Source: Tissierellia bacterium
GTDB lineage: Bacteria > Bacillota_A > Clostridia > Tissierellales > Peptoniphilaceae
Assembly (NCBI GenBank): GCA_012513395.1
Contig: JAAZCH010000213.1
Location: forward strand, 1 to 16,463
Direction: 5' to 3'
Length of the DNA: 16,463 nucleotides
Shown: in pieces, positions 14,384 to 16,463 of the stretch
Numbering within the stretch: the first letter of the stretch is position 1
How the letters are laid out: the number at the start of each line of letters is the position of its first letter
The notes under the pieces: model-generated
Told to the model about the DNA's origin: nothing
The model's input: only the letters and a program-made list of their open reading frames with translations
Databases searched by the model: none
Position numbers and translations under genes: made by a program

Positions 14384-15032
14384 GTTTCTCCATTTTCCTT
14401 AAATATTGATCTTCGCCTATTACGATTAAGCTGTCTCCTTTTTCTATTTTCTCTGAAGCTGAAGGAGATACTACCGTTTTATTTTTCTTTCTAATGGCGA
14501 TGATATTGATATTGAACTTATTTCTCACGTCCAATTCCTTTAGAGATTTTCCCGACCAATTTTGCGGAGCATTTATCTCTACTATGGAATATTCTTCGCT
14601 AAAGTGAATATATTCGATTATGCTTTTTCCAGATATAGAACGTGCAAGTCTTTCTCCTAATTCTATTTCAGGATATATGACTTGATCCACTCCCACTTTT
14701 TTTAAAATCCTAGATTGCATATCAGTTCCAGCTTTAGCATAAATCATAGGTATGTCATATTCCTTTGCCTCTACTGCTGCTACTATAGATGCTTCAAGAT
14801 TACTTCCAATCGCCACCACAGCCACATCAAAATTACTTAAGCCTAATTCTTTAATAGCCCCCTCGTCCAACACGTCAGCTATTATAGCCGTCGTCACATA
14901 AGGAGAGATTTCTTGGATTTTCTCCTCGTCATTATCTATTACCATAACCTCAATATCTTCTATGAATAATTCTTTTGCCAAAGCGGAACCAAATCGTCCC
15001 GCACCGAATACTACTACCGAATTAACTTTCAT
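14376..15032 (-). CDS. ktrA: Potassium uptake regulatory subunit (KtrA/TrkA family)
   Basis: This 218-aa peripheral membrane protein has an RCK/KTN NAD(P)-binding domain: VVVFGAGRFGSALAKEL (6-22, intact GxGxxG) and acidic D33 at the end of strand 2. A TrkA-C domain follows (about 138-218, ending in EKGDSLIVIGED then LRK). It assembles as a ring on the KtrB/TrkH pore and gates K+ uptake. In Bacillota such RCK_C domains often bind cyclic di-AMP, but no residue proof is offered here. The start ATG has AGGAGG overlapping the ktrB-like stop codon, and the gap between the two is 11 bases. The length and single RCK domain fit KtrA rather than the double-domain proteobacterial TrkA. Confidence 0.93.
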   Translation of the reverse strand: MKVNSVVVFGAGRFGSALAKELFIEDIEVMVIDNDEEKIQEISPYVTTAIIADVLDEGAIKELGLSNFDVAVVAIGSNLEASIVAAVEAKEYDIPMIYAKAGTDMQSRILKKVGVDQVIYPEIELGERLARSISGKSIIEYIHFSEEYSIVEINAPQNWSGKSLKELDVRNKFNINIIAIRKKNKTVVSPSASEKIEKGDSLIVIGEDQYLRKMEKHA

Positions 15033-15043
15033 TTAAATTCCTC

Positions 15044-16387
15044 CTAACCCACACTAATATTAGCGTCTGGGAAATCCAATTTCGAACTCTTAGCTGCCTT
15101 ACCAAAAGCAAAGGCCATGGTAAGTGGTCCAATTCTGCCTATATACATCGTCAAAGTGATAATAAGTTTGCCTACATCAGTAAGTCCTGGAGTAATTCCA
15201 CGAGTAAGTCCCACTGTAGCATAAGCCGATGTCACTTCAAATAAAATATCCAAAAAATTATGAACTTCAGTAATTGTCAAAACAAAAGAAATTCCAATTA
15301 CCAAAAATATACTAATCATAACCAACGCCAAAGCCTTTTGTATGATGGTATTCGATATTCTCTTTTTAAAAATCACCACATGTTCTTGTCCGCGAATCGT
15401 AGCTATGGTAGATGCAAACAATATACCAAAGGTAGTCGTCTTAAGACCCCCTGCTGTCGAACCAGGTGAGCCACCGATAAACATGAGAATAATCATAAGC
15501 ACTGCCGAAGTATCCCTTATTTTTGTTATATCTACACTGTAAAATCCTGCAGTCCTAGTTATTACTGACTGGAAAAAGGATTGAATTACTTTGGGATAAG
15601 CTCCCTGTCCGCCTAGAGTATATGGATTGTTATGTTCAATTAAGAAAAATATTAAAGCCCCACTCACTATGAGCAGGCCTGACATAATCAAAACTATTTT
15701 CCCATGTACTGACAATTTTTTTATACTTCTCTTGTTAATCAACTCAGAAGAAACCTGAAATCCCAACCCTCCAATAGTAATCAACAACATAATAGCTATG
15801 TTGATGGGAAAACTATTTTGAAATGGAACTACAGAGTCTCCTGTTAAATCAAATCCAGCGTTACAAAAAGCAGATATGGAATGGAATATGCTAAACCAAA
15901 TCCCGTCCTTTAATCCGTAAGCAGGAATGAATTCTGTAGCCATAATTATAGCACCAATAAATTCAACGGTAAAAGTGAAAGCCAAAACGTATTTCAAAAG
16001 TTTAACCATACCACTAAAGGTATCTACATTTAATTGTTCTCTAATTATCTGTCTGCTTGTAAGTCCGATTCTCTTTCTCATAATCATGGGAAATAATGTC
16101 GCCAACGTCATAATTCCCAATCCACCTATTTGGATTAAGATAATTATAACCAGCTGCCCCCAGAAATTCCAAAACTCACCGGTGTTTACAACGACGAGTC
16201 CCGTAACACAAGAAGCACTTCCAGCTGTCAAAAGCGCATTTATAAAACCAACAGACTCACCACTTTTTGTAAAAACCCCCATATTCAATAACAAGGCTCC
16301 GACTAAAATTAAAATGCCAAAACCAATCGTTAAAAACAATGGAGGATTTAGTGATATATCTTTAAATTTTTTATTTATTGCATTCAT
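15044..16387 (-). CDS. ktrB: Potassium uptake pore subunit (KtrB/TrkH family)
   Basis: This 447-aa integral membrane protein has four M1-P-M2 repeats. The selectivity-filter glycines of the four P-loops are visible: CVTGL (G63), CNAGF (G178), RTAGF (G281) and ATVGL (G393). The family's gating-loop signature GGSPGSTAGGLKTTTFG lies at 305-321. The length and the single-RCK partner favour a KtrB-type Na+-dependent K+ transporter, although TrkH cannot be excluded. The ATG at 16387 has a weak GTGAAG site. It heads the operon with the ktrA-like, methyltransferase, DUF6873 and hisS genes. The promoter lies at 16410-16438. Confidence 0.93.
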   Translation of the reverse strand: MNAINKKFKDISLNPPLFLTIGFGILILVGALLLNMGVFTKSGESVGFINALLTAGSASCVTGLVVVNTGEFWNFWGQLVIIILIQIGGLGIMTLATLFPMIMRKRIGLTSRQIIREQLNVDTFSGMVKLLKYVLAFTFTVEFIGAIIMATEFIPAYGLKDGIWFSIFHSISAFCNAGFDLTGDSVVPFQNSFPINIAIMLLITIGGLGFQVSSELINKRSIKKLSVHGKIVLIMSGLLIVSGALIFFLIEHNNPYTLGGQGAYPKVIQSFFQSVITRTAGFYSVDITKIRDTSAVLMIILMFIGGSPGSTAGGLKTTTFGILFASTIATIRGQEHVVIFKKRISNTIIQKALALVMISIFLVIGISFVLTITEVHNFLDILFEVTSAYATVGLTRGITPGLTDVGKLIITLTMYIGRIGPLTMAFAFGKAAKSSKLDFPDANISVG

Positions 16388-16409
16388 ATTTCTTCACATC
16401 CATCTAGGA

Positions 16410-16438
16410 ATTATACTCCTCGAAATCCAGAAATTCAA
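16410..16438 (-). promoter_or_regulatory. Promoter of the ktrB operon
   Basis: On the minus strand TTGAAT (16438-16433), a 17-base spacer and TATAAT (16415-16410) are seen. The predicted start near 16403 leaves only about 15 bases before the ktrB ATG, which leaves no room for a riboswitch such as ydaO. Confidence 0.8.
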
Positions 16439-16463
16439 GTATATCGGTTTAATTTTTCGTCCC

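Noticed and set aside
1..16463. CRISPR array, insertion sequence or prophage genes
   Set aside because: No regularly spaced repeats, transposase, integrase or phage structural gene was seen on either strand.

Overview
This window comes from a low-GC, AT-rich bacterium. A threonine T-box leader, a KtrAB-type potassium system, a DUF6873 gene and strong AAGGAGG-type ribosome binding sites point to Bacillota. My best guess is an anaerobic coccus relative (Tissierellia/Peptoniphilaceae-like), but that is inference from gene style only. Every protein gene I can support is on the minus strand, so transcription runs from the right edge to the left.

Right to left: a strong promoter at about 16410-16438 starts an operon of a potassium transporter pair (ktrB-like, ktrA-like), a SpoU/TrmH rRNA methyltransferase, a DUF6873 protein and histidyl-tRNA synthetase (hisS). 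Start and stop codons overlap or nearly touch throughout. Next comes thrS, controlled by its own promoter and a complete T-box riboswitch, and closed by a terminator hairpin.

Downstream of thrS are two overlapping genes that look accessory. The first encodes a membrane-anchored TIR-domain protein with a large WD40-like beta-propeller. The second encodes a membrane-anchored protein with two Rossmann (KTN/TrkA-N-like) domains and a C-terminal RyR-like domain. Together they look like a signalling or defence module in which an NAD-derived product of the TIR domain could be sensed by the partner. After them come dinB (DNA polymerase IV), with its own promoter, and an operon of a UPF0316/DUF2179 membrane protein, RNase PH (rph) and an XTP/dITP pyrophosphatase (rdgB).

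The left 1.6 kb holds only one partial protein gene, a short secreted protein at the edge. Between it and rdgB, about 840 bases (563-1403) look like a separate transcription unit for a large structured noncoding RNA. It has a consensus promoter with an extended -10. Its two ends base-pair perfectly across about 730 nt. It contains several internal hairpins, a possible 3' pseudoknot and a terminator, and I see no credible protein in it. I cannot assign it to a known class. This RNA and the TIR/RyR pair are the two most interesting items here.
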